Shown here: in pieces, positions 56,259 to 64,000 of the stretch
How positions within the stretch are numbered: position 1 is the stretch's first letter
How the letters are laid out: each line of letters opens with the position of its first letter
NCBI GenBank assembly: GCA_933822405.4
Contig: CAKOGP040000779.1
Location: 138,291 to 202,290, forward strand
Source of the DNA: Cylindrotheca closterium
Lineage: Eukaryota > Bacillariophyta > Bacillariophyceae > Bacillariales > Bacillariaceae
Length of the DNA: 64,000 bases
Direction: 5' to 3'
Program-made: the position numbers and the translations under genes
The notes under the pieces: model-generated
Databases searched by the model: none
What the model saw: the letters and a program-made list of their open reading frames with translations, nothing else
Told to the model about the DNA's origin: nothing

Positions 56259-56645
56259 GGTGCTTCTATATAAACTGACATTTGTTGTGTCAATGAGAAA
56301 GATGACATTTGGTTGGTTTCAAATGCTGGAAGCAGTTTTCCGGGACTTGCACGACATTCGGATCAAGCTGTTCGGATCCGATCGGCTCACGGTCTTGTGG
56401 ATGAGCGAATAAGAATCAGTCCAATGTGTCGAATGTTCCAATCAGACACGATCGATCCGATCGATGGTTACGGGATGCGATCGGCCGACTCGCATATCAC
56501 ACCCAATCATGACTGTTACGATGCCAATAATAAGCATGTTGAATGTTCTACTTACACCGGTGGATAGCGGAGTACTCGTACCGGATTCTCCAAGTATACA
56601 ATGGTTACAGTTCAAAGAAAATTTGTGCTATAAAAATATTTAATA
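56259..56645. promoter_or_regulatory. Upstream region of the short HA gene
   Basis: Contains CGATC/GATCGATC-rich palindromic sequence (56374-56490) and blocks shared in order with the other HA promoter: TTCC-x-GGACTTG at 56338, CGGATCAAG near 56359 and AGTCCAATGTGTCGA at 56418. The part next to 56645 is the 3' flank of the long HA gene. Confidence 0.5.
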
Positions 56646-58592
56646 TCACGGAATATCATCTTCTGCCCCTTCCTGAAACCCAAGTTCCATGGCATGTTTC
56701 ATCTTCATTTGATTCTTTTCCTCTTCCAAGTCCTCCAACTGGTTTTCTAGACCAACAATGGTTTGCTTCATTTTGTCGTTTGCTTGACGGAGGCTTAGAT
56801 TCTCCCCCAAATAAGCTCTTTGGTGCAGTAAAGCATTCTGAAGCTTTGCCTTGAAAGAATGTACATCCTTGTTTGCCCGATTGAGATGCTGTTCATTGTC
56901 CAACTTTGACTTCTGCAAACTCTGGTTCATGTGGTGAAGTTCTGTTGCTACTTTTTCCCTGTCAGCAATAATGGATTTGCGACTCTCACAAGTTTCTAGC
57001 ACCTGCGAGATCGCTCGCTTGAGCTTGCAATTTTCAGCTCGAAGCGATTCTTCCGTATGAATCTGCTCCAATCGACGGCGTTCCAATTCCTGTTTCAGAC
57101 CTTTCATATTGTCAGAAAAGTCCTGAGAAATACTTTGCATCGTTTGTTTTGCCTTTTCTTTTTCGGATTGAAGATCCCTAAGTTCATTCTTCAGTGCATT
57201 GAGCTGGGCATCTTTGTCTGCGCAAAGCTTCTTCACTAGTTGATCCATGCACAAATGGAGCAGATCGTCTTTTCCGAGACGTTCGAATGGAGAGGAGGAC
57301 GAAGGATCGCTCAGTACATCAGAATCTGCCTTCGTTTTCTTTGATGGCGGAGATAAGAAAGTGGTACTGCTATCGTTGCGGCGATTGGGCTTCGACTTCT
57401 CCTTTTCCTCACCATCACAATCACCGACAGCAGACTTACGCTTCCGTTTCAAAGTGCTTTTAGTTGTGAGTTCCTTAGTCTTTCGGCTATGGTCGTCAAT
57501 ACTTTCATTTTGGTTGTTTACAGATTCATTCAAGTTGCTGCATGGGGCAGTTTCGTCGATCCATTCCAACTCCTCGTCATCATCGTCAATGACAATGATA
57601 GGCCCAGAGTCGTCGTGTTGAGAGGGAATTGAAGCATCTCTGCTGCGGCGAGAGGACTTGATTGATCCGCTTGTGCTTTGATGGACATTATTGCCCTTTT
57701 GGCTCCGTGAAGCCTTGTTGGAGACTTTGCTACGCTCTTCACTGACTTTCTTCATTCGTAAGGATGCAGCACTTCCCTCCTCCTCCTTGCCCTCCCACAA
57801 AAAGCCAATGCTATTTAACTTTTGAATGCGGTCATCCGAAAGAATCTTGTTCTTGTAAAGAAAACGCTGACGAGCGACCCACCGGGACAGCTTTGGTTTA
57901 TCCCATTCGTGGATCTTCTTGTGTGCTACCAGCTTATCGAATCGAACATCCCACCGTTCCTTGGGGTTCTTAGATGAATCTAGTTGAGTAGTTGTTGCTT
58001 TGATGTTGGACGTACGATTAGTCCTTTGTGGTGTCGGCATCGATTTGGTGGCGACGGAGCTATTTCGAGTCTCATTGGGCTTGGAGGAATCCTTGTTGAT
58101 GGATCCTTGGGGTTGCTCATGCTTATTCGACGGCATTGGTTTCTCCCAAAGGAATCCAATGCCGTTCAGCTGCTGAATTTGCTCGTCGGTAATATAGCTG
58201 AGTTCGCCATAGCGTTTCTGACGATACTGATAGCGTATGGTTTGGATCCAACGACGAAATGTCTTGTTTTCTGGGCAGTCTCGTGCAGGGAGAACATACC
58301 CACCATTAGGGTGATGCGTCTTCATGATATACTTCAACCATTCAAAATTGCGAGCAAAAGCTGCTTTTCGTTTGTTTGGTGAAACCTTCTTGATTACTGC
58401 TTCTTTTGATGGTTTCAATCGGTTGGACGTGGTAGGAGCTTGCTTCGATCCCACGCGAATGTTGATTCTGGATACTTTGGATCTGGTATCATTGCCATGA
58501 TGATCATGATTACTCCTCATGGGAGGTGGTGTCCACTCATCATCGGATGAGTTATTGTCTTCAGAGATAGATCTTGCGATTTGAGAATCCAT
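56646..58592 (-). CDS. Two-HA-domain protein with C-terminal coiled coil
   Basis: Protein of 648 residues, single exon. HA module 1 spans ~80-151 (NFEWLKYIMKTHHPNGGYVLP, then FRRWIQTIRYQYRQ and QIQQLNGIGFLWE). Module 2 spans ~210-270 (RWDVRFDKLVAHKK, LSRWVARQRFLYK, RIQKLNSIGFLWE). Ser/Lys/Arg-rich linkers with nuclear-localisation-like patches (TLKRKRKS, SKKTKADS) follow, and the last ~190 residues form a heptad-rich coiled coil. No helicase or nuclease motor is present, so a nucleic-acid-binding scaffold or regulator is the best guess. It lies next to the short HA gene on the same strand. Confidence 0.86.
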   Translation of the reverse strand: MDSQIARSISEDNNSSDDEWTPPPMRSNHDHHGNDTRSKVSRINIRVGSKQAPTTSNRLKPSKEAVIKKVSPNKRKAAFARNFEWLKYIMKTHHPNGGYVLPARDCPENKTFRRWIQTIRYQYRQKRYGELSYITDEQIQQLNGIGFLWEKPMPSNKHEQPQGSINKDSSKPNETRNSSVATKSMPTPQRTNRTSNIKATTTQLDSSKNPKERWDVRFDKLVAHKKIHEWDKPKLSRWVARQRFLYKNKILSDDRIQKLNSIGFLWEGKEEEGSAASLRMKKVSEERSKVSNKASRSQKGNNVHQSTSGSIKSSRRSRDASIPSQHDDSGPIIVIDDDDEELEWIDETAPCSNLNESVNNQNESIDDHSRKTKELTTKSTLKRKRKSAVGDCDGEEKEKSKPNRRNDSSTTFLSPPSKKTKADSDVLSDPSSSSPFERLGKDDLLHLCMDQLVKKLCADKDAQLNALKNELRDLQSEKEKAKQTMQSISQDFSDNMKGLKQELERRRLEQIHTEESLRAENCKLKRAISQVLETCESRKSIIADREKVATELHHMNQSLQKSKLDNEQHLNRANKDVHSFKAKLQNALLHQRAYLGENLSLRQANDKMKQTIVGLENQLEDLEEEKNQMKMKHAMELGFQEGAEDDIP

Positions 58593-59053
58593 GATTTTGC
58601 AGTAAATGTATTATGATTTGTGTCATCGTCATCTTGTCGGCAGCAGGTGCAGAAGCGATCATCTTGTTGCCGCTCTTTTGCAAAAGCGGCAATGAGATGA
58701 TCGCCAATCCGCATTCCAGGACTTGATTCAACGGATCAAGTGACCAGTCATTTAGTCGTGGCGAAAGCTGAGTCCAATGTGTCGATTTGGGTCTTCTCGT
58801 GATGGATGAAGAATGCGATGATCCAATCGATACTACTGTTGGACGTCTCGATGAGCATCTGCTAGGTACTGTGTTCAATTTCCAAATAATTGTGAGGCAC
58901 GACTCTTCTTCAAGTATTCAACATAATGAGTTAGCATACGGCAGGAGCTATTTGTTTGCAAGCAAAGTATGAACAGATAGTTGGCAAGCAACTATTGCTT
59001 ATCTGGCTGTGCTGCTCACCATAAGACAATTCTTACTATTATACTCGATCTAC
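58593..59053. promoter_or_regulatory. Upstream region of the two-HA-domain gene
   Basis: Contains a 20-nt-arm inverted repeat at 58655-58704 and blocks shared with the short HA gene promoter (TTCC-x-GGACTTG at 58714, CGGATCAAG at 58732, AGTCCAATGTGTCGA at 58771). The distal part is the 3' flank of the next gene. Confidence 0.5.
58655..58704. repeat. Inverted repeat capable of forming a hairpin
   Basis: The arms GCGATCATCTTGTTGCCGCT (58655-58674) and the reverse complement of 58685-58704 match at 18 of 20 positions, around a TTTTGCAAAA palindromic centre. It lies about 65 nt upstream of the HA gene start. Confidence 0.8.
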
Positions 59054-59632
59054 CTATTCATCCTTCTTGTTTTTTATGGTATCTAGCAAAGTTTGCAGGG
59101 CTGGAATAGACGACATGATACGTTCCAAGGTTTTCTGATCAAGTTTCTCCTGCATGGTAGTCCACAACATGTTGAGAATGGTGATTCCTTGGTCGCGGTC
59201 GATTTTGAGATCACGAAACACAGCCGTGAGCTCTGCCCCCTCCTCCACACTGTCAATCATTCTTGTGACCGATTCTCCAAAGATCGGCTCAAGAAAGGTC
59301 TTGAGCATGGTCAAAATGCCAAGTAGCTTGAGAACTTGAATGATCATCCCGACAATAGAACTTGTACCACCAGTAGTAGCCGTAGACGATTTTGCATCCG
59401 ACGTAGTATTAGTAGCTTGGGGAGGCGGGATGGACTTCTCTTCTCTTGCTTCTTCCTTTTGAAGCAACTTCCCGGCACCCTTGAGATGTTCCAAAATCTG
59501 CTCAAAATCAAGGCTTCCTTCGTCTGTCACGTAATTCTTCTTGATGAACTTCAAGATGGCACCCAATGCAGTCTGGGCAACATCCTCATCAACGTTCAAT
59601 CTGTTTGATACATCGCGTACTAGTTGATCCAT
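59054..59632 (-). CDS. Small helical protein, unknown function
   Basis: Protein of 192 residues from the first ATG, single exon. It has an N-terminal helical segment with DVAQTALGAILKFIKKNY, a Lys/Glu-rich helix, a Ser/Thr/Pro-rich linker, then a hydrophobic stretch (IVGMIIQVLKLLGILTMLKTFLEPIFG) that may be a buried or membrane-associated helix. A C-terminal amphipathic helical region ends KNKKDE. The overall pattern recalls small bacterial DUF-type helical proteins, but I cannot name one with confidence. Confidence 0.78.
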   Translation of the reverse strand: MDQLVRDVSNRLNVDEDVAQTALGAILKFIKKNYVTDEGSLDFEQILEHLKGAGKLLQKEEAREEKSIPPPQATNTTSDAKSSTATTGGTSSIVGMIIQVLKLLGILTMLKTFLEPIFGESVTRMIDSVEEGAELTAVFRDLKIDRDQGITILNMLWTTMQEKLDQKTLERIMSSIPALQTLLDTIKNKKDE

Positions 59633-60045
59633 GATGATTAATGACTGAGGTTATCTTGATTTTGAATATATACTGTACTCGTAAGCAAAACCGGTTCCGT
59701 GGAAAATGAGTGTTTGTTTTCTTTTTATGTGCAGGGGCTTCTCACGATGATACCGTTTTTGAGGAAGAATTTTTAGATCCTGCCTACCGGTATGCCTGGC
59801 CATCGTCCCGACGAATAATTTTGGGGGGATTAGGCTCAAATTAATTAAAGGGACAAAAGATGAGGATCCTTCCTTTTTTATTAAAAAATATTTCCTTCGC
59901 TCGAAAACGAAAATGAAAATCCCACAGCGCACACACACTCTTTATATGATGTTCGATTTTATAATAACATTATTGTCCGGGCACGTCTTGATTTCCAAGT
60001 AGTCTTTGTTTTGCCACTAAACCAAAGCAATTTCAAGGATAAACC
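59633..60045. promoter_or_regulatory. Divergent intergenic region
   Basis: Upstream of both the small helical protein and the RelA/SpoT-like gene. A TACCGGTA octamer lies at 59785-59792; poly-T/A tracts lie near 59870-59890. No gene was recognised. Confidence 0.45.
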
Positions 60046-63000
60046 ATGAAAGCTTCTGGCGAGGATTTCGATCCTCAAGAAGAGTTTTATGATGTCCTCC
60101 AACAAGAGATGACGCAGATTGAGAGTCTGATGGATATGGAGGACGATGATGCCTTGTTTGATTTGTTGGATGAAATGCATGACCGCAATGAGGAGGAATT
60201 AGAAGATTGGAATGAAGTCTCATTGGCTCGGTCAACTGAAGTGGATGTATCTGCTCAATCATATGAATTGACTGATATGCTGGACGAGGATTATGGTGCC
60301 ATTGCCAAGGCTAACGAAAGGAATCAAAACGAGGAAGATAAGAAGACTGGTCTCGAGAAGAAGAAGAAACGAGAGCAGGGACACAAGGCTCGCGAAAAGG
60401 CTAACGCAAAGGCCAAGGCTGCTCATGAAGCTAGAAAGGCCAAGGAAAAGAAGGAACTCGAAGTGGGCGAACGAAGAGAAAACGAAGTGCAAAAGGAGCA
60501 TGAAAGGAAGGAACGCGAAGCCTTCGAGAAGCGCAAGACGCAGTTGATAGAAGCAAAGGAAAATTTCGAGAAGGATAAGGAAAAGAAGATGGACATCCCT
60601 GGAAAGGCATCTACTGGAGATTGCTTAGCATCCTACAGTGGTCAACCTCCGGCATTTGAGGATGCAGATCTGGACGATGATGTCGAATCGGGCAGTGTTT
60701 CCATCGATACAGACTCTAGCGATGATTCAAAATATAGCTCGGACCACAGCGACTACCGCAATAACAACGGAGCTGTAGGAACGCCCTTAGCTGTCTCTTT
60801 ACAAGATGACAGCGATTCAGAGGATTCCAACTCGGCGCCCCCAACTGCACAAAACGATAGCCGTGTCCGAATGCAATCTTCCAGCGCTGGAAGACTTAGT
60901 ACTATGAGGGCCAATGCACAAACAAGTCATGGATTGTCCCCTGCAGATGAAGAAATTGCGACAAGGTTCCGAAATATGTTGACGACGGGAATGTCAATTG
61001 GAGCTGTCTCACAGCAGATGACGACCGAAGGCGTCGCACTACATATTCAGGACTCTGTTGTTGCCAATAATGGAGAGGTGCCGAGACCACCAGGAATTTC
61101 TGCTCCGCCAGCTGGAGGCATGGCATCTGCTCCAGGTGGAGGCAAGATTGTTGGGTGTACGATGACACCAAAAGGGACTACGTTTGGGGTTGTGCGGAAG
61201 AAACAGGATGCAAATCTTGGAACTCAATTCAACAATGCCGGTATCGTTATGACACCGGAAGAGGTTGCCTCCATGCGGAAGAAGCGGGGTGAATGCTTTG
61301 TATGTGGCCAGAAGTGTTTCAAGAAGAAGGTCTTCAAAATGATTCCTTTGAATATACCGGGAAAGGTACAGAAGGGAAAGTGCTTAGTATGCAACCCAAA
61401 AGACAAGGGTGCAGCTCCGGGTACTAGTCCTATAATGGCCAGGTTTAAGACAGGGCGCGGTCGAAAGGCACCTCAGAGGACTAAATCAGGGGGCGAATTT
61501 GCTGGAGATGGTGATGAACCAGTCCCAGGTTCACGAATTTCCGCATCTAGTCCTTCAACAGGACATGACTTCACTATGCATTCTGCAAGACGTGCCACAT
61601 TGTCCGGTCCAGTGACAGGTCAGAGTCTCCCTGTCCTAGGTTCACGTTTGTCCACCTTTCGACCTTCAACAGGATATAACTTCAATTTCCGTCCTACGAG
61701 AGGGCCCCCAAGACCTGGTCCGGCGAGAGAGCAGGGTCTCGCTGGGAGTCCAAGTCTTTCCACACCTGAACGTAGCCCTGGACGCGACTTCGGTTTGGAT
61801 AACTTTCTGGATTCAAAAGAATCCGCAGATGCGGATGATGACGGGGATGCTGCTATATCTGGTGCTGTGGTTGTATCGGAGCCTTTGATTGAAGAAACTG
61901 AAGAGGAGGAAGAATCAACGCCGCCAACAGAGTATGGTGAGGAAAATGCCAAGGCCGGTGGAAAGAAGGTCTTGGATGAAAAGAAGTCGGATGGGGACGA
62001 AGAAATAAGGGCCCGAAAAAAGAAAAAGAAAAAGGAAGATGGCGACAAACCAGAATTGGGAGGTTTCTTTGACAATTCGGCGGGAGCACTCGAAGCTGTT
62101 TCACAAGGCATACTTGCTGAAAGCGCTGCACAAATCACCCAGGACTCGGTTGCCAGCGGACTTCAACTCGACGACCTTTTCTCTCGACATGGAACCCCGA
62201 TGTACGGAGGAGCCTCGCGCATTCCAATGCCACCACAACAGATTGCGGAATTGCGCAAGAAACGGGGTGAATGTGTCTCATGTGGGCAGAAGTGTGTTGA
62301 TATTAAGGTCTTCAAAAAGATTCCTTTGGATATCCCGGGAAAGGTACATAATGGAAAGTGCTTGCAGTGTAAGCCATCCGAATTCCAAGAGCCAGCACGA
62401 CAACATGCCACGACTATCAGGCAAGAGGATAATTACATGGATACTTCTACTGAATCTAGTACAGTCATTCCAGATGAAATTGCAATCATTCTGGAGGCCG
62501 CAACTACAGAAGCAACCACCAAATCTAAGCTTCGCCCCGAAACGTTACAATTTTTGGATACGATCCATGGCTACCTGGTCTGTCGCGGCAAGATGGATGC
62601 AAAGCATGCAGAGGTTGACGAATTCAATATCATCGCCAACCACCCACTTCAAGTTGATCCTGAGAAAATTCGAGTTTCTGCAAATGATCCATTTAGTTAC
62701 AAAGCTCAATATCAACAGCAGTCTACACAGGGTCATTCTATCAAATCTCTCAAAGAACTGTACGACGCTGCAAATGCAACTGTCCCTATTTACCGTATGA
62801 CAATCGACGATGTCATTAGTAAACTGCTTGCAAAACATGGAAAGGATCATGTCGATTTCACTCTGAAACTTTGTGACTTGAAGAGCAAAGTCCGGGCACA
62901 GGAGAAAGCTAAAGATGACTATGCAAAGAGAAACCCCAAACCGGCCTTTTCTTGGCTCTACGATATTGTTCGAGGAAGCGTCGAGTTTGGATCGGCACTC

Positions 63001-64000
63001 CATGTCACGGAATTCTTGGATATCTTACAAGAGGAACGGTCTATCGAAATCGTCAAGGCCAAGAATCGTTTCAAGAAACCTAGTCTGACTGGTTACAGAG
63101 ATCTCAATATCCAGTTCCAGATTGACACAGGAAAGGGCTTCAAACATGTGTGCGAGGTGCAGATACACCACAAAGCAATCAAGAAACTCGACGAGGAGCT
63201 TCGAAGTCATGACTACTATCAATTTTTTCGATCATACTTTGCTGGGGCTACTAGTAGTCTTGAGGAGCGACTTGAATTGTTGAAGCGGATTAGCTCCAGG
63301 GGTGCGATCGATGACTTGTTCTTGAGAGATATGTTAACGACAAGCAAGGATGTTGAACGGCTAGAGAGACTCGGTGTTCTGTTCCGAGACCAGCTGTGTG
63401 AATATCAATGGGCGTTCTGTGTGTACGCAAGGCTGTTCGAGATCCACAAGGAAAAACATGGAACGAAGCATCCCTCCGTAGCCAGTACCTACAGTGGCAT
63501 GGCTTTGGTGTTGAAGGAAGCAGGGAAGCTTGATGAAGCGATGGTGCTTTACAAGGAGTCCCTGACCATTTTCAAGTCCGCCTTCCACGAACAGCACTCA
63601 ACTATCGCAAATACATTGTTCAATATGGCTTTGATCCTAAAAGAGCAAGGTGAGCTTTCTGAAGCCATGTCTTTATTTGAACAGTCATTGAAGATCGACA
63701 AGAAGAATCTTGGAGAGGACAACGCTGCTGTAGCAAACACATATAACGAATTGGCTACTGTATATCGAAAGCAATCGAAATTGGAGGATGCAATGTTGCT
63801 GTTCCAGAAGAGTCTCGACATTAAGAGAGACGTACTTGGGTCGGAAGACGGGTCGATTTCGGACACGCTACAGAACATCGCGGTTGTACTAAAGAATCAG
63901 GGAAAGCTGGATGAAAGTGTTGATCTGTTCCAGCAATCGATTGACATTGCCATTAAAAGCATGGGTGCGAATCACTCATCAGTTGCCGTCGGATATCGCA
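60046..64000 (+). CDS. Cys-module, RelA/SpoT-like domain and TPR protein (3' end beyond window)
   Basis: Open without a stop from the ATG at 60046 to the right edge, 1,318 complete codons, no intron needed. Residues ~100-185 are a Lys/Glu-rich coiled coil, followed by an acidic Ser-rich stretch. Two near-identical Cys modules follow, at ~415-450 and ~741-776, each with KKRGEC-x-x-CGQKC, then KVFK-x-IPL-x-IPGKV and GKC-x-x-C; these are probable zinc-binding units. Between them lies a Pro/Gly/Arg-rich linker. Residues ~920-1085 resemble a RelA/SpoT-like nucleotidyltransferase: YDIVRGSV, KNRFKKPSLTGYRDLNI and CEVQIHH. From ~1139 on there are at least four kinesin-light-chain-type TPRs (units such as LDEAMVLYKESLTIF). 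Whether it makes alarmone-like nucleotides is unknown; a regulatory or degenerate domain is possible. Confidence 0.85.
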   Translation, partial: MKASGEDFDPQEEFYDVLQQEMTQIESLMDMEDDDALFDLLDEMHDRNEEELEDWNEVSLARSTEVDVSAQSYELTDMLDEDYGAIAKANERNQNEEDKKTGLEKKKKREQGHKAREKANAKAKAAHEARKAKEKKELEVGERRENEVQKEHERKEREAFEKRKTQLIEAKENFEKDKEKKMDIPGKASTGDCLASYSGQPPAFEDADLDDDVESGSVSIDTDSSDDSKYSSDHSDYRNNNGAVGTPLAVSLQDDSDSEDSNSAPPTAQNDSRVRMQSSSAGRLSTMRANAQTSHGLSPADEEIATRFRNMLTTGMSIGAVSQQMTTEGVALHIQDSVVANNGEVPRPPGISAPPAGGMASAPGGGKIVGCTMTPKGTTFGVVRKKQDANLGTQFNNAGIVMTPEEVASMRKKRGECFVCGQKCFKKKVFKMIPLNIPGKVQKGKCLVCNPKDKGAAPGTSPIMARFKTGRGRKAPQRTKSGGEFAGDGDEPVPGSRISASSPSTGHDFTMHSARRATLSGPVTGQSLPVLGSRLSTFRPSTGYNFNFRPTRGPPRPGPAREQGLAGSPSLSTPERSPGRDFGLDNFLDSKESADADDDGDAAISGAVVVSEPLIEETEEEEESTPPTEYGEENAKAGGKKVLDEKKSDGDEEIRARKKKKKKEDGDKPELGGFFDNSAGALEAVSQGILAESAAQITQDSVASGLQLDDLFSRHGTPMYGGASRIPMPPQQIAELRKKRGECVSCGQKCVDIKVFKKIPLDIPGKVHNGKCLQCKPSEFQEPARQHATTIRQEDNYMDTSTESSTVIPDEIAIILEAATTEATTKSKLRPETLQFLDTIHGYLVCRGKMDAKHAEVDEFNIIANHPLQVDPEKIRVSANDPFSYKAQYQQQSTQGHSIKSLKELYDAANATVPIYRMTIDDVISKLLAKHGKDHVDFTLKLCDLKSKVRAQEKAKDDYAKRNPKPAFSWLYDIVRGSVEFGSALHVTEFLDILQEERSIEIVKAKNRFKKPSLTGYRDLNIQFQIDTGKGFKHVCEVQIHHKAIKKLDEELRSHDYYQFFRSYFAGATSSLEERLELLKRISSRGAIDDLFLRDMLTTSKDVERLERLGVLFRDQLCEYQWAFCVYARLFEIHKEKHGTKHPSVASTYSGMALVLKEAGKLDEAMVLYKESLTIFKSAFHEQHSTIANTLFNMALILKEQGELSEAMSLFEQSLKIDKKNLGEDNAAVANTYNELATVYRKQSKLEDAMLLFQKSLDIKRDVLGSEDGSISDTLQNIAVVLKNQGKLDESVDLFQQSIDIAIKSMGANHSSVAVGYR

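Noticed and set aside
56313..56567. 84-codon plus-strand open frame
   Set aside because: It falls in the upstream region of an HA gene that shares promoter blocks with the other HA gene; the reading frame is not conserved between them.

Overview
The window looks like nuclear DNA from a diatom, probably a pennate one. Genes are compact and protein-coding on both strands. Introns are few and short (about 58-119 nt) with GTAAGT/GTATG-type donors. One protein has a signal peptide followed by an ASA-F plastid-import motif. Several families typical of diatoms are present: helicase-associated (HA) domain proteins, BspA-type LRR plus ankyrin proteins, and lineage-specific membrane families. No rRNA, tRNA, CRISPR array or transposon was recognised. 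A 567-nt run of N lies at 29719-30285.

Layout. 1-5.2 kb: the 3' part of a large Q/N-rich, probably nuclear protein, then mevalonate kinase (minus strand). 5.8-9.4 kb: copy A of a large STAND-type ATPase family. 9.9-14.6 kb: three related four-helix membrane proteins around a remarkable gene that fuses a GNAT acetyltransferase to a pentameric ligand-gated ion-channel-like receptor. 14.8-18.4 kb: an acidic secretory-pathway protein, a small two-helix membrane protein and a plastid protein with an internal duplication. 18.8-22.1 kb: AP-4 adaptor epsilon subunit. 22.6-37.5 kb: STAND copies B, C and D; C and D form a large inverted duplication enclosing two LRR-ankyrin genes. 38-44.2 kb: a two-exon unknown gene and a tandem pair of membrane-anchored paralogues. 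44.7-50.9 kb: 3'(2'),5'-bisphosphate nucleotidase, a MATE transporter, and a large His/Glu-tract protein. 51.4-54.8 kb: STAND copy E. 55.4-58.6 kb: two neighbouring HA-domain genes. 59-64 kb: a small helical protein and the 5' part of a long gene with paired Cys modules, a RelA/SpoT-like domain and kinesin-light-chain-type TPRs, running off the edge.

How the genes may relate. Housekeeping functions (mevalonate pathway, PAP turnover, vesicle coat) are interspersed with expanded, probably signalling-related families. The main accessory signal is the five-member ATPase family. Its sequence matches the ATPase module that in cyanobacterial and fungal multi-sensor kinases sits between a Ser/Thr kinase and GAF/histidine-kinase domains, but here it occurs without those kinases. 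The nearby LRR-ankyrin genes make a split NTPase/LRR signalling locus possible, but that is only inference. Exon structures were worked out by hand from splice motifs, reading-frame continuity and comparison between paralogues.
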